A stretch of 64,000 nt of DNA, taken from Sipunculus nudus (lineage: Eukaryota > Annelida > Sipuncula > Golfingiida > Sipunculidae). The position numbers and the translations under genes were made by a program. This document shows, in pieces, positions 15,101 through 30,100 of this stretch (positions within the stretch are counted from its first letter, which is position 1; every line of letters starts with the position of its first letter). The stretch is from assembly GCA_026874595.1 (NCBI GenBank), contig CM049315.1, forward strand, positions 74,538,401 through 74,602,400, in the 5' to 3' direction. A model generated the notes under the pieces. The model made no database searches, was not told the DNA's origin, and was given only the letters and a program-made list of their open reading frames with translations.

Positions 15101-18100
15101 GAGAATGAGGAGAAACAATGAGCACTGAGAGGAGATAGAGGAGAAAAGGTGAGCAATGAGAAGAGAGTGAGGAGAAAAGGTGAGGAATGTGAGGGGAAAC
15201 ATTGAACACTGAGAGGAGAAAGAGGAGCAAAGATGAGCACTGAGAGGAGATACAGGAGAAAAGGTGACTACTGAGAGGAGAGTGTGGAGAAAAGATGAGC
15301 ACTGAGAGGAGATATAGGAGAAAAGGTGAGCAATGAGAGGAGATACAGGAGAAATGATGAGCACTGAGAGGAGATAGAGGAGAAAAGGTTAGCAATGAGA
15401 GGAGAACGAGGAGAAACAATGAGCACTGAGAGGAGATAGAGGAGAAAAGGTGAGCAATGAGAAGAGAGTGAGGAGAAAAGATGAGCACTGAGAGGAATGT
15501 GAGGGGAAACATTGAACACTGAGAGGAGAAAGAGGAGCAAAGATGAGCACTGAGAGGAGATACAGGAGAAAAGGTGAGCAATGAGAGGAGAAAGAGGAGA
15601 AACAATGAGCACTGAGAGGAGATAGAGGAGAAAAGGTGAGCAATGAGAAGAGAGTGAGGAGAAAAGGTGAGCACTGAGAGGAATGTGAGGGGAAACATTG
15701 AACACTGAGAGGAGAAAGAGGAGCAAAGATGAGCAATGAGAGAAGAGTGAGAAGAAAAAGTGAGCAATGAGAAGAAATAGAGGAGAAAAGATGAGCAATG
15801 AGAGGAGAGTGAGGAGAACCAATAAACACTGAGAGCAGAGTGTAGAGCTAAGGTGAGCAATAAGAGGAGAGTGTGGAGAAAAGGTGAGCACTGAGAGGAG
15901 AGAGTTGAGAAAAGATGAGCACTGAGAGGAGAGTGAGGAGAAACAATGAGCACAGAGAGGAGTTAGTCGAAAAAAAGATGAGCAATGATAGGAGAGTGAA
16001 GAGAAAAGGTGCTCAATGAGAGGAAATAGAGGAGAAAAGATGAGCAACAAGAGGAGAATGAGGAGAAACAATGAGCATTGAGAGGAGAGTGTAGAGCAAA
16101 TGTAAGCAATAAGAGGAGAGTGTGGAGAAAAGATGAGTACTGAGGGGAGAGTGTGCAGAAAAGGTGAGTACTGAGAGGAGAAAGCAGAGTAACAAACATG
16201 TTATCAACTGGATACAGAACCTCCAGCATACATGATAAGACATGTCATTCCAGGTTCTTATCACTGATCATTTAACACAGCTTAATGTACACTGATTTAA
16301 TACAGTAGGCTTATATCAGCCAAGCACTTAGTGTACTCAGTGATGCAAAACCCCTGAATGAAATTGACAAGCATCAATCCAGATTCATGTGACATTACTG
16401 TGCTCAGTAACACATGCCTTCAATGCAACTGACAACAGAGTAGGCCCCTGTTTGTTTGAAGGTGCCTGCATGTGTGTACTGAACATCAAAGTTTTCATTT
16501 TTGTATATGATAAAGTGACTGTACATGGTTGCTTGTTTTGAAAACATTTTTTGCTTTTGATAAAAATATTATAAACTAGCTTATTGGGTATTGCCTATGG
16601 GCAGCCATATCATCCCTCCAGGCCTTGTACCAATATTGTTCCCTCAGGCCAATGTGAACACAGTATGTAACATGCCAGTTAATAACTTATAAATATTTCT
16701 GACCAGGAGAGGATCCGTGTCGAGCTCAGTGTATGACGAGGGATATGAGGATGTGCAGCCAGCCGTGGGGGATGAGACAGATGCTGAGGTGCTGGAGATG
16801 CTGAGAGATGAAGTTCTGTTGCTGACTAAACAGATCAACAACTCTCCACAACCACGAGCGTTTGATCTCTGCAGGAGAGGTGCACTGCTGAGAAAGGTCA
16901 GATACAACCCTGCACAGGAAGATTGTGTTGTAGTAGAGTCCACACTATATAAAACAGTGTGCTAGTCCAGTTCCACTTTCCTCAAGTCCAAGTCTTTTAG
17001 AATCGGAGTCCAAGTCTGAGTCCAATAGAAACTAAAGATCTGCATTCTAATGAATGCAAGCCCCCACCATTCACTAATTCAGCCCATATTCCCAGGTTCA
17101 TTGGGTACAAGTGACTGTAGATTTGTAACTATTCCTTGATGACATTCCTGGATCCGGGTCATGTGCTGATCCACACCAAAATCTTATTGATTCTTCATTA
17201 GCCCATGCCCAAAAGCCCTGAAAATTTCTTGAGATTCTGTTCATGATTCTGCAAATTATTTTTTAAACAAACTCACACATAAACTCATGACAGGGAATTA
17301 ATGCCTAACCTCCTTGCAGAGGAAATTATATTTATGAAAAGTAAAATGGAAATCTGAGGAAATCATGTTAGATCATACTTGCTTTGGTAATTTTAAGTTA
17401 AATTTCAGTTGGCTAAACCTCTGTCCTATTTGGACATTCACCAAGGAATTAAATAATTACCTTTTTAATTGTGCTTGAAATGTTCTGTCAATAGTTTACT
17501 GGCAATAGTCTCCTTGTCTCTGAGGTGTGTTTTCTAAACGTTTTAGTACTTCGGTGAAAAGCCATATGCCCGATGAGCTCATGCCATGGGGATGAGCTGG
17601 CTGTCCTTAGTTACATTGGCCCAGGATCTGTTGTTCTTCTGTCCACTGTTTTCAAAATCTTCTTAATTTCTTCTCCAATTTTGATTTTGTTAGTTTTGGC
17701 TGAAAGGGCTAGATGTTGGCTTTATGCAAACTACTTTTTCAAAATCACAAAAAAATGCTCCTCCTTTATTTCTCAACATATTTTGATATTTTTTTTTTGT
17801 TTAGGTGTAACACTGTTTCTGTTTCAGCTTGGGAAGGTTAAAAAAGCTCTGGATGATCTTAACAAGGCCATCACTATGGAACCCATGATGTTAGACGCCT
17901 ACTGGCACCGCCACCTACTGTTCTTACTGCAAAACAAGAAGCAGAAAGCACTGGATGACCTCAATGTGATCCTGAAAAACAACAAAACACATCCTGATGC
18001 TTATAAATCCAGGTAGGTGTCCTCCACCAAGAGGAATTATTTGTAAATTTTTGTGTGTTTGTTTGCTATTAAATTGATTGGGTTGTGTGTTACCATACTG

Positions 18101-21100
18101 AAACAGTCATTAACAGATTTTGATGAAATTTTGTTGAGGATTAGGGGTAACATCCAAGGAACAATCATTAGATTTAGGAGATAATCTAGAACACTAAAAC
18201 ATTTGTTAATCCTTGCCGAGGGTGAGAGTCATTAACTGGTATTATGCCTTCCTCTATTCTGGCAGGCAGGGCTGAACTGTGATGTAGCCATTAGGATGCA
18301 TCAGTGCACTAGTGAATTGTTATAACCCATGTCCACACAGTTTCTTTTTCCTCAGTATATAATTGTTTGTACCAGCCTCTTCTTGTTACAGTTTTATTTA
18401 ATGTAATGCCTTTGTAATTGTGTCATAAAGCTAAGCTGATTCAGCCCCATGACTGCACCTCCATACCTCACCCCTAGATGTCACTGAGTATACCATTAAA
18501 GGGGCATATTCTGATATCAGAAGTCTATTAACAAAAGATAATCTCTTGAAACTTTTATAAATATAGGCCAGAAAATGGCAATTCCACCACACACAGGCTG
18601 TTTATTATGTTTATATGCACATTTTCATAACATGGGGGCCCAGCAAAATAATTCAAAATTCATTCAACAAGGATATCTGGCAGCAAGTAAGATTAACTAG
18701 AGTTCTGCGAAGGGCATTTTGCACTAGTGGGAGTTCAATTTCCACATACACAAAATCAACCACCTGAAGTTGCATGGGCTTTTTGTTTGTAATCATTACT
18801 GTATTTACCAACATCTTGTAGATAAAACCAACTCATACATCCATCACAGAGGCATTATAAGAATTTTATCTTAACAGGAATTACCTAGAGTTCATTAATT
18901 AGTATTAAGTAAGCCAGAAATCACACAAATATTATAGAAAAGGTATGTGAATAGCTGCCTTTAAGATGGGCGACACATTTCTGTTACAGAGCTGGTGTTT
19001 TCTATTCTATGGGTGACGTCACCATGGCCATCGTCAACTACACACAAGCAATCAAGCTCAATCCAGATGATGCTGAGGCTTACTACCAGAGGGCAGAGAT
19101 GTATGAAAAGGTAAACTCTTATCACATGACATTATCTTATGCAAACAAGGGAAAGTTTCTGTTTAATTCATAAAATATTTAATGCTTCTTTGAATTCTCA
19201 TTGTCAGCTACTTTAGTGTCCAACATCACATAATTAACAAAGTCAGTATATAAAGAAAAAAACTAGAAATCTGCATTCTAAGGAATGCATGCCTCAGCCA
19301 TCCCTATAATTGGATGCTTTAAAAACTGTTTGCATTCTTATTCGGCCCATATTCCCAGGTTCATTCATACATAAGTGACTGTACATTTGTGAATATTCCT
19401 TGATTATGTTCCTGAATCAGGATCATGTGCCCGGTCCACACCAAAATAAAACCCTTTCCTGTATACATTTATTTTAGATTTCTGACAAATTCTGACACTA
19501 TTTAAATTGACACTAACAGCAATATCTTTTCAAGCTATTTGTATCTTTATCAAATTTAAAAGTTCCCACTAAGAGAGTTTGCTGAAGATTTTAGAAAATC
19601 ATTGAAACTTAAAAATGAAATGCAATATTTTTGTCATGAAAGAATCTATACATATCATGGCATTCTAGTTGCCCATTTTGAGTGCACTTTAGTGGCCTGT
19701 AAACAGTTAAGGGATAAATTCTTGGCCCATTCCCAAAATATCCTGACAGTTATTAATATACCATTCATGATTGGGTGGAGTTATCTTGTGATCACACACT
19801 CAAACACACAAACACGGATGCACACATACCCTTCTTGTGGGGGGAACTATATGTCCCTTGATTTATGAGTCTCAAAAAGTGGTACATAATGTAGAAGTAC
19901 TATTAAATAAAAACCACTTGTAGAAACATTAACTTTCTCTTTCCTCAGCAGAATGTGAAGCTTTTGTTAATTGCATGGCCATCATGAAAGCGGACAATTG
20001 ATCTACTGTTGTTGAACGTGTTTTTCTGACACCTTTTTGCCAAAATTGTTACTATAGATTACCAGATCTGGCTTCCTGAAGATACAAACACCACTGATAA
20101 TTAATTATATCTCCTTTCCCATGGGGAAATGATAGGGACCCATGGCTGTGTGGCAAATGGTGCACATGTATACTATATATATATATACTGTGGTTGCCTT
20201 TTTGTTCGCGAGGGTTTTAATTTCGCGATATTCGCGATTTGGAAATAATCGCGAAAATGACACCCTCGGGAATAATTGGCCAATTGAGTATGTCCTTCTT
20301 ATTAAGTGTAGATAATACTTGAATGTGAATAGGTAAGAACAGCGAGAATCTTAATATAAATTACATCCATGCAGGTATAGGGAAAACATTCCCTTAAATT
20401 TGAACTAAAGAACCTGTGCTGTGTGTACGGGCCCATCCTTATATGAGAAGAATATCACAAGCTCATGAATTAATCTCAAATTATAATACACACAGGAATG
20501 GCTTTACCAAACATTTGATGTAGGTTCTGGTGAGATCGGGAACATGAGACCCTCGCGAAGCATTAAAAATGGAGAAATCGCGAAATTTCAGCCTCGCGAA
20601 TATGAAGCTAACCACAGTATATATATATATATGTTTGTGAAACAGTTGATTCTTGTAACATTTAATTACTCAGAATTTTATTACTCAGAAACAGTTACTA
20701 CAGCATAATGAAAATTTAGTGTGGGTGAATTGTGTACCAGGTGATTCTTGTAACATTTTATTACTCAGAATTTTATTACTCTGAAACAGATAAAATGTTA
20801 CCTACCTATGAAAGTGTAGTACCGTAACAGCAGTTGATGTAAACATAACTGATATTTTCTTAGGAGATGGTTCTAAAGAGTCTCGAAAGTTAATCCTCAA
20901 TATTACATGTAGGCAAAGTTAGATGGGGCAGGTGGGGGCATTGCCACCTCTGCATCCCCTCCTGGCTTTTTATACCCCCTTCTATGTCAGGACATGTTAT
21001 GGTATACCCATAGTCCATCTGTCTGTCATGTTGTCTGTCTGTTAACTTTTAGCGTCGCCGCAATAACTTACCAGGGATTTGATGGATTTTCATGAAACTC

Positions 21101-24100
21101 ACCACAACTTCTTACCAATAGATTATCTCACCCATTTCTGTTTTAGGCAAAATCCACTCATATTTAATGAGGTCAGAGGTCACCAGGCTGCTTTGTGGTT
21201 TCACTGTGATAACTTACCAGGAATAAGATAGATTTTGATGGAACTCAGGAAAAACATTAACCAATTAAATATCTTGCCTAAGTTCAATGCTGAGAAAAAT
21301 CCAGGCATATTTAATGAGATAAGAGGTCACCTTACTTTGGTGGCATTGTGATGAATCTGATGGATTTTCATGAAACTCATTAAAAATATTCACCGATAAA
21401 CTTTTCACCTGATTTAAATCCTTGTGCATATTTAATGAGGTTATAGGTCACAAATCATATGAAGGCATATTATGCACCCTTGTGGTGTTCCTGTAGGTGT
21501 CAGGTACAGCTGGTCTATTTTTTTTTATTTACAGAGAGGTGAGCTTAGACTGGCCATGGAGGACTTTGCCACTTCAACCAAACTTAATCCTAGTCAAACA
21601 GATGCCATCTTCAAACATGGAATGCATTACTTCAACAATCGGTAAGAAATGTTGTATGGTTTGGGGTTTTCATATCTTTATTGGATACCATGGTCCACCA
21701 GATTTAGTTAAATTTTGACTGTGATTCCATCTGTAAGCATGGGATGCGCTGCTCGGTAAGAGATCAAACTTTCCCATCCTTAATGTAATGTACAGGTAAT
21801 GCATACGTAATAACTAACCCCAAACCAATAAGATTTTATTAAATTTATGTCAGATGTTTTATTTTAGAATAGAATACACAATTTTAAAAATTGATGAAAA
21901 TTTTCAGTATTTTTGTTATTTTTTTAATGTCATGTAGTCACCAAAATTCTTTTTTGAATACTTTGACACCTGCTAAGAGGCAATTCCATAGCAGCTGGGT
22001 TATATTTGTATAAATATATGATTATTACCAAATGTGAAAGAACCAGAATTCTTAGTGTTGGTCCATCAAAATGAAGCATTAAAAAATAAAGTCAATAATT
22101 GTTGGTTTCTTTTCTTAAATAATGTATTTGTTAATTTTGCGTATGACTTTTCAGTACAGGTAATGTCATGAATTCCATAATAATTGTTAACAGTTTTATC
22201 TTTCCTTGTCCCTGACTGCATAAGGCAGTACTGTAGATACATGTTTTGTCACCACACATTCATCAATAGCCACAACCCCTGTTCGTAAAATATCTTGAAG
22301 GAACTTCTCTCATTCAGAAACTGGCAGGCAGCCATCAATGATTTCACAGAACTGCTTCGCCAGGATCCCAATAACGCCAAGGCACGCATGTTCCGAGGAC
22401 GAGCATATTCTAATCTCCAGCAGTGGACACCAGCCGTAGAGGACCTGTCTGCCACAATTCACATGGACCCAATGTGCTGGCAGGCTCTGTACTGTAGGGC
22501 CTGTATACTCAGAAAGTAAGCACTCGGTATATAAGTCACTGTCGATATGTAGTACAGAGTAGGTGTCTTTGAGCATCATGTGTTTAATACAAAATATGCA
22601 ATACTAATACACAACTGTTTATTACCTCAGCTGACTGTAAGTGATGTATACAGAAACATGACTACACAAACATATATTCACATGAAAAGTCTTCACTTAG
22701 GATATGCTGAAATTATTTTGTGTTTACATTTTAGAACATTTATATTTTGTTGTATTGAAATGAATGTCAGCGAAAACAATACCCAGTTCTAAATTTACCC
22801 ACCTTCAGCTTTGTACCCATGTTTGGTTTTACATCAACGCTGGAGACATACCTAGCAGTACAGAAGAATGTATGTGATCCAGCGATATCTCATTTCCAGA
22901 TTACATCCAAAGAGGGCGCTCCAAGATTACAGCATGTCACTGCTAATCAACGACAGTGAGGACAACCTAAAGTCCTACCTGCACAGGGGCATCCTGTATA
23001 ACGATATCGGCAGGTAAGTCATCACACAATCTGTTCAGATGTTTACCCATCCCGACATCTGACTTGCAACATCAGCATTTTAGTCTGTATGAAATAATCA
23101 AAGGTGGCTATGGAAAAACTTTGGAAATGCTTGCAAGGGCTGTGATTGAACCCATAGTGGCACAGAACCTGCCTAAATAATGCAGCAGCAAAGATTGCAA
23201 ATTATAGCAGGATTAGAGTCATGTGGTAGAACTATGGCATGGCTTGCATGATGCTGTGTAATGACCAGCAATCTGTTTTGTTGCCTCAGTGCTGTCAGGA
23301 GTGTATGTGTTCATCCTCACTCGTGTATGTTTGTGTGTTTGTTCACAACATAACTCATGCAATCATGATTGGAATCTCAGGAAATTTTCAGGGCATTTCA
23401 GGAATGGGGCATTTAAGAATCAGTTAGATTTTAGTATGGAACTGAAATATGATCTGGATTCAGGAATTTCATTGAGGAATATTCACAAATGTACAGTTAC
23501 TTATGCACAAATGAACATTGAATATGAGCCAAATAAGTGAATCTTGGGTGCATCTAACAATGCTGACCCTTCCACATGGTGGAGGCTTGCGTTCCTTAGA
23601 ATGCAGATTTCTGGTTATTTATATGTTGACATGCTCAAAATGTATAGCTTCTTGGAGGTTTGACTTCTGATTTGGTTTGTTTTATGACTCAAGAAATGCC
23701 ACAAGTTTATTTTCATGGTAACATGCTCCAGTAAGAACATCAATTTGATTTGTGTCATGACTTGGGTTAAATTACTTTAACAATGTTGCAGTTACATTAG
23801 ATTAAGAATCCAAGGTGATATTTAAAACTGGTGTATGAAATAATAATGCCTACCTAGGGCAAAGTCAAAATTCAGACAAAAAAAAACATTAATTTTGCAA
23901 TTAGATGGTCAGACTAAATTGAGCTTGAGGGGGATGTAGCAGAAAAAATAGGGCACACCTAACAATTAGTTACTGAGAAGTGCCACTGGATCCTCCCTCT
24001 TGGAGTCTGATGCTGCTGCTGCTACATGTAAATTAAATTGTCAGCTTGTTCTTTGGGATATTTGTGAATCCCACTAGATGTTCCCGCATTTCCACTTGGT

Positions 24101-27100
24101 AGGTCTTATTTTTTACTAGAGGACACAAAGATAGTTTTCCTGGCCTATGGGTAAAGGTTGATGTTGGACCCACTTGCCCAGTCAGGCAAGTAGCTGGTGA
24201 CTTTTTGTTGCCCTATAACCATTTTCTGAAACTTTTACTTGCCCTGGGGTAGTGATTCAATATCAATTTTGAGCCCTGGAGGGTTCATTTATTTATTCAA
24301 GCTCTTTCATATTGTGGGGAGGAAATGTAGACCCTGATGAGGTCTCATTGAAAACTCATTACAAAAATAAACAGAACACAGTATCAAGAAAGCAGAACTT
24401 GATTTATTTATAAAATATAAATAAATATAAGGTGGTCATTCATAGTTTATGTGATACGCATATATAATATGCACAGATCAAAATAAAGTAAAATATATTC
24501 ATACCTGTGTTTGTGTTTTTATTGTCTGAAAAGTGCGATAAATGTGATTAAACATATGAACAACACTATAGAAGCATTTACCTGTAGAACTTGCATAGTT
24601 TGTAGAATTTGCAATTTACAATCTGTGCATGACATAAAAAGTTGATTCTGGTGTTTGAGTTGTGTATTTGTGTTGTTCATAACACTGAATAATAAATATT
24701 GTAACCCACGAGTTCCATCAGGAAAGTGAAAGAATATGTACAATTTTATCTTAAAACTAGCCTTCTACTTTACTAGTACTAACCCATTAATTTCAGTGTA
24801 GCACTTGTTTATTTGCAACCACATACATTATTGTAGATTTTTGTGATATGAGATCATTTTGAGTGAGTTTAGGCCTACAGTATACCAAACTGAACATGGA
24901 CAATAGAGCAGACACTCTCAAAACATAGACAATATTTACAGGTTTCTGCAGGATAGGCTTTCATAAGAACTGGGAATAATTTAAGCAAAATTTGTATGGA
25001 TTATTATTGCTTCAGTAACACAAAAATGTCACCTTGTCATTAAGTAAAGGCATAACATTACTTATGGTAGCTAACATAGATACAAAACATACACATATTT
25101 AGAATATCTGTCATTGGAAAAGAGAAACAACTTCAAACGATTCTGGTCATACTACTTGATAAAGAGGGTCATCTGAACTAATGGACTAAGATACTAATGA
25201 CTTATATCCCATTCATAGATATAAAATATACAAGGGATATATAACCTTACTTATCTACAAGATGTTACTAGATTGCAATGTCAGTAACTTGTTACCAACT
25301 CTGATATCATGGGATCGGTTTTTTGTTTCATCTTCATGCACAATCACCCTTGTCAAATCTAGTACACACTGCATGTAAATCAGGATCTGTTATTGAAATA
25401 AATTATTATAATTAGGCCACACCATTAAAATAAAATGCTCTTCAGACTTTTGAAACAAATATGAAACAAGTTGGGATTTTTTAAGTTATGGTGAAATTGT
25501 AATAATTTGCAAAAAGTATACAGAAATGTATGTTTGTATTTAATGATGCATTTAAACAATTCAAACTTTCATCCATTTTCTGTGAAACCTGATTAAAAAT
25601 TCATAATACACAAAGAATTCTTGGAAGTGACTGAGGCAAATTCATCCCTTAGCAGCATTAACATTGATATGTGGTTTTTTCACACAAGAATTTTTTATCA
25701 GTGAAAAAAATTGGGCGTGGTTATGCTGTTGAACAATTTTATTTTATGTTTCACTTAAATAAAAAAATATCCACTTAAATTAACATATATTTATATGCTT
25801 CATACAGATATGGCAAAGGTAAAAATCTTTTTAATGATAAAATTCAGTCTCTGTTTTCACAGTTGTTCTCTTCATTAATAGCCAAGTCACAATTACAGAG
25901 TTGTTCTCTTCATTAAAAGCCAAGTCACAATTACTGTAGATCCCTTTTTTATGACCGCACGTCTATTTATAGCCGAACGTAGTACTGTTATTTGTCCGGG
26001 CCATCAGTAACCCATCATACTGTTCAGAATACAGGAGTATTTCGTGCTTCATTTGGAGAATTATAAGATCTTTTAACACAGGAATAACTCTGGTACAAAA
26101 TGATACTGTTTGTCTCACAGGAAGCCCAGTGTCTGTAAGCCTGCAGTGCTGCTTCTCTTTCTGCTGCTGGTATTGACAGTGCTGCTGAACTGTTTCATTC
26201 TGCACACTAACTGCTTCTTCCTGGTTTTAGATAGAGTCCTTGTGACTTGTGTACTTGCTGCTTTGTGACTGGCAGCTCTTTGGTTGGCTGCTCTTGCTTG
26301 CTCATTTGCATACTGGGAATTCTGGGTAGAAAACCCAGAATCCCCATCAGTGACAGCTTTAACAAGCAATGGCTGCGCGGGAGGAATGTTTTGTGAAACA
26401 CTTTGATTTCTTGAAGCGTTTGGATGAAGAGGGGGTCTAGGAGGTAGTTTGAATTGTCTCACTCTATTATTATTAGTGTCATCTTCAAGAGAATGCTGTT
26501 TGCCAATTGGTGATGGTCTTTTACTGTACTGTTTGCGAATCATGCGATATTGCATATGGTATCTTACTTTTCTATAATCAACCTCTGCAACTTCAACGCG
26601 GTCATTTGAGTCTGTCGTGGGACGACTTGAACTAGAACTTGTGTTGGTTGCATTAGGCGAGTTTACAGGAACTGTTAAGTTATTAAGACTCTCTGAAGGG
26701 GTTACTGTATTTACACGCTTTTCTTGTACTGTCAGATTCAAACTAGATTCACTCAATCCATCTGATTCTTTAAATGAACTATCACTGCGTAAGCGACGAC
26801 CAGCTTTAGGAAATATTGACTCCATGATGTCACAGCTATCCAGGCTGCTGTCTGAGGTCGCAGAGACACCATTCATGTCAGGGCTTGATGCACATGTAGC
26901 TCCAAGTGAGTTGTACCCACCAAGCGCTGACACTTCAGTTAAATTTCCTGTTGTGTTGTTAGATAATAAGTCTGACATTGTAAGACATAGGGGATCTCGT
27001 ATTTCATCTGGATCTAAATTAGTTTGACCAGTTTGTCTACGTAATCTTGTTGACAACATTGAATTTTCATCAGACAGATTTGGACATTGGTTTTCTTTGT

Positions 27101-30100
27101 CTGGACATTGGTCAGGCTTAATCAATGTTGTGTCCTGGTCACTATGGTGTTCACTCTGTTGTAAATCACTGTCCATTAGCGTAGGCTCCAGTAAACTACT
27201 GTGATCGTCAGAGGAAGTACGACCTGTTGATGGGTACAGCGGAGTCGAAACTACCGACGATGATTTAGCTGGAGAGCTGCAGTTACTAGTGACAGGAGAG
27301 TTACATAAAGCTGGTGTTCTACTGCTCAGATGGTTAACTGCAAAGCCATCATCAGTCTCATCAAAATTCATCAGCATCGACGGTAATTTATACTGTGCTG
27401 GGGATTCCCCTCCAGCAACACCATAGTGAGGATGACCTGAAAGGTCAAGGGCGTCCAGCTGGTTTTGTAAATGGGACACTAATGTGTTTGATTTACCCGG
27501 TGAATAGAGTTCTGAGTCACTGGCATTTTTTCTCCGGGACATTTTCCTTCGTTTTGGCCAGATGAAGGAACCAAAGGACAATTCCCCCGGGTCACATGAC
27601 AGCTGAGATGTTGCGCTTCGTTCTCCTGCTCCCTGGAGGAACAAATCACCAGTTTTTGATACATTTAATTCAGTTTGTAAATCAGTATGACTGGCAAGAC
27701 TGCAGCGACTGCAAGCTGTACACAAACCATGCTGCTGACGAAGCTGCATCTCTAAGTCCTTTATTTTCTTCCTCATCGATTCCATCATCTGGTTCTGCTG
27801 CTGCAGCAGGAGGTCTGAGCTGCTGCATGGTTGGGGACCATTCTGGTAGCTGTAAAACGAGTGAATGTCTGGTAGCGCTGATACCTCCCCGCTGTAACCA
27901 GTAATGTCCATGTCCGAGTAACACTTGCCTGTGCTGGTTATGAGCTGCGATAGTCCTGACAGGTTCACGCTAGATCTGGATTTTCCAGCACCTGATACTC
28001 TGCTAGTCCGCTGAACGTGATCGGGAGATTCTCTCATCGTGCTATGCAGAGGACCAAACGGAGAGTCATGTTGTGATGACATCATCACACTCGTTGATGT
28101 GATCTCACTTATATCCAGCTTTGGGAATTGTCTGTTAGGTTGGTGATGCACCACAGGTGGCGTCACTGTCCCTAATCCACATTTCCTGTCATTACAGCGT
28201 GTGGCTGTTTTACAAGGAGAACCATCAGGAGTTTTCCATATTGACGTGGCCTCATGGACATCGTTAGGATGTAGCTTTTTTAGTGGCACGGCTGCCTCAG
28301 TGCTGGTGGATGCTGGCGTGAATGGGAGCTTCCTCGCTGGACCACACAGCTTCATGCGCCGGGCCTTCATGCATGCTCTCCGCATAGCATACAAAGTTCG
28401 TACCCTGGCCCTTGCTGCTGACACGCTTTGTGCACTGTTACTGCTGCTGGTGCAGCACGGGTGTTGATTGGATTCTGTCTGTGAATTGTACAGCTCCAGT
28501 GTCCCCAGGAACTCCTCCATCAGTGACTGGACCTCGAGTCTCAGGTGAAGGTTGGACTGGAGAATTTCCAACTGAAATAAGAAAAAACAACAGGTTTATC
28601 GCTTTGTCTGGTGAAGGTGCATAAACACTCTATTGGTTCATGTTGGTTGAATACAAATGAGTCCTTGCATAACCATCCCAGCACACAGACCTGCTATTTC
28701 CATTTCACCTGTTTTTTACGTTGTTATGGTCCAGGTGTTAGTAAACACAGTCCATTCATGTCTGAATACTTGAACAAGACAGCATGACCAGAGGTCCAGT
28801 CTTGTGCATGCATGGCAACTCCGAGACAAGAAACACAAAAGAAACAGAAGGAACTCTGGTTGGAAATTTGAAAACTCTTGATTTGTGAAGACACATAGTA
28901 CATCAACCGAGTGGTGTGCACACTGTGTCATTTAGCACCTCTGATTACATCCCGTGTAAGCTTTTATACACTTGTGTGCAGGAGTAAGCAGATGGTTTCA
29001 GAACAAACAAGGGACCCATGGGTCACGGGGCTCAGCTGATCGTGATTGGACTATAAATGTTTCTCAACTGTGATACTATATCGAGTTGATAAAGCTTATG
29101 AATATCATTTACATGTTGGGCTATTATAAAGGAATGTAATGTAATATGTGAGTAAATGATAAATGAAATTACCTGACTGATGGATTAATAGAGTCAAATA
29201 AAGTGGTTTATTTTTTATTTATTTAGGAGGGGTTGAAAATTGTGATATATTCGAGCAAATATGAATGCTATGACAGCAGTTATAAGCAGTAGTAGAATGA
29301 TGATAAGGCTATTTGTTGAAGGATCTAAAGTGTATGGTAGTCTGCAAGCGTTCAATTTGACAGATATGATGTTATGATTAACTATGCTGATGAAGTGATT
29401 TATGAATATGTGATTGTATGACACAATATCTCTTTAGTCTTGACAAGGTACATTATTGTGATGCCCACTATGTCTACATATTACACAATATTGACATAAT
29501 TTCTGGCATGTACATAGGTACCTATGGACGAATAGTTATACAAAATATTAAAGTATGAATATATCTGATTCATCTTGTTCTTGCTTACTGAGGCTGACTT
29601 TGGGATGGGGTTCGGAGAAGGGAAAAGTGAGGGCAGCATGAAGGTGGATGTAGAAATATTCTATTGTAATGTTTTTCATTTATATAAGAATATGAAAAGC
29701 TAAGAGAAAAGGGGCCCTCCTACTTGGTTATAGTAAAGTTCTAAACATATGATTGGAAACTAATACTCTGACAAGACTGTCATGAAGAAAAACAGTAAAA
29801 GTTTTGAGATACTGTGTTGCATACGAAAATTTACAGATGGACAGGCAAGTGGACAGAATGGACTAATACCTTTATTTCACTTTCAAGAGAATAATGCATT
29901 TAAGTTTATATATAATCCTATTTTTTAAGCAGATCCACTTTTTCCATTAAGAAGTTTTTATCTGAATCATTTTTTTATTTACAGGTTTATAAATTTTTAA
30001 TTAAAAAACCTGAAAATATAAGTTAAAATATTAGAATTGTTGCAAAAGTTGCAATCATTATATATACAGAGTAAAAAACATTGGGTCATATTATGCATAC

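Noticed and set aside
14216-16200. Regular 31-bp direct repeat considered as a CRISPR-like array
   Set aside because: Units are contiguous with no spacers, in a eukaryotic intron, and no cas-like gene is present.
14078-16264. Several long minus-strand open frames (up to 390 codons) with HSPLSAHLFS-type repeats
   Set aside because: They are reverse-strand readings of the 31-bp minisatellite. All three frames are open at once because the unit contains no reverse stop, so openness carries no coding information, and no splice or start context supports a gene.
26617-28624. Plus-strand open frames opposite the 2.4 kb nested exon
   Set aside because: Antisense shadows of a strongly coding frame; no independent features or splice sites.
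29215-29424. Hydrophobic 69-codon minus-strand open frame (possible membrane peptide)
   Set aside because: AT-rich intron sequence readily gives Ile/Leu/Phe-rich runs; it lies in the intron of the nested gene with no supporting signal.
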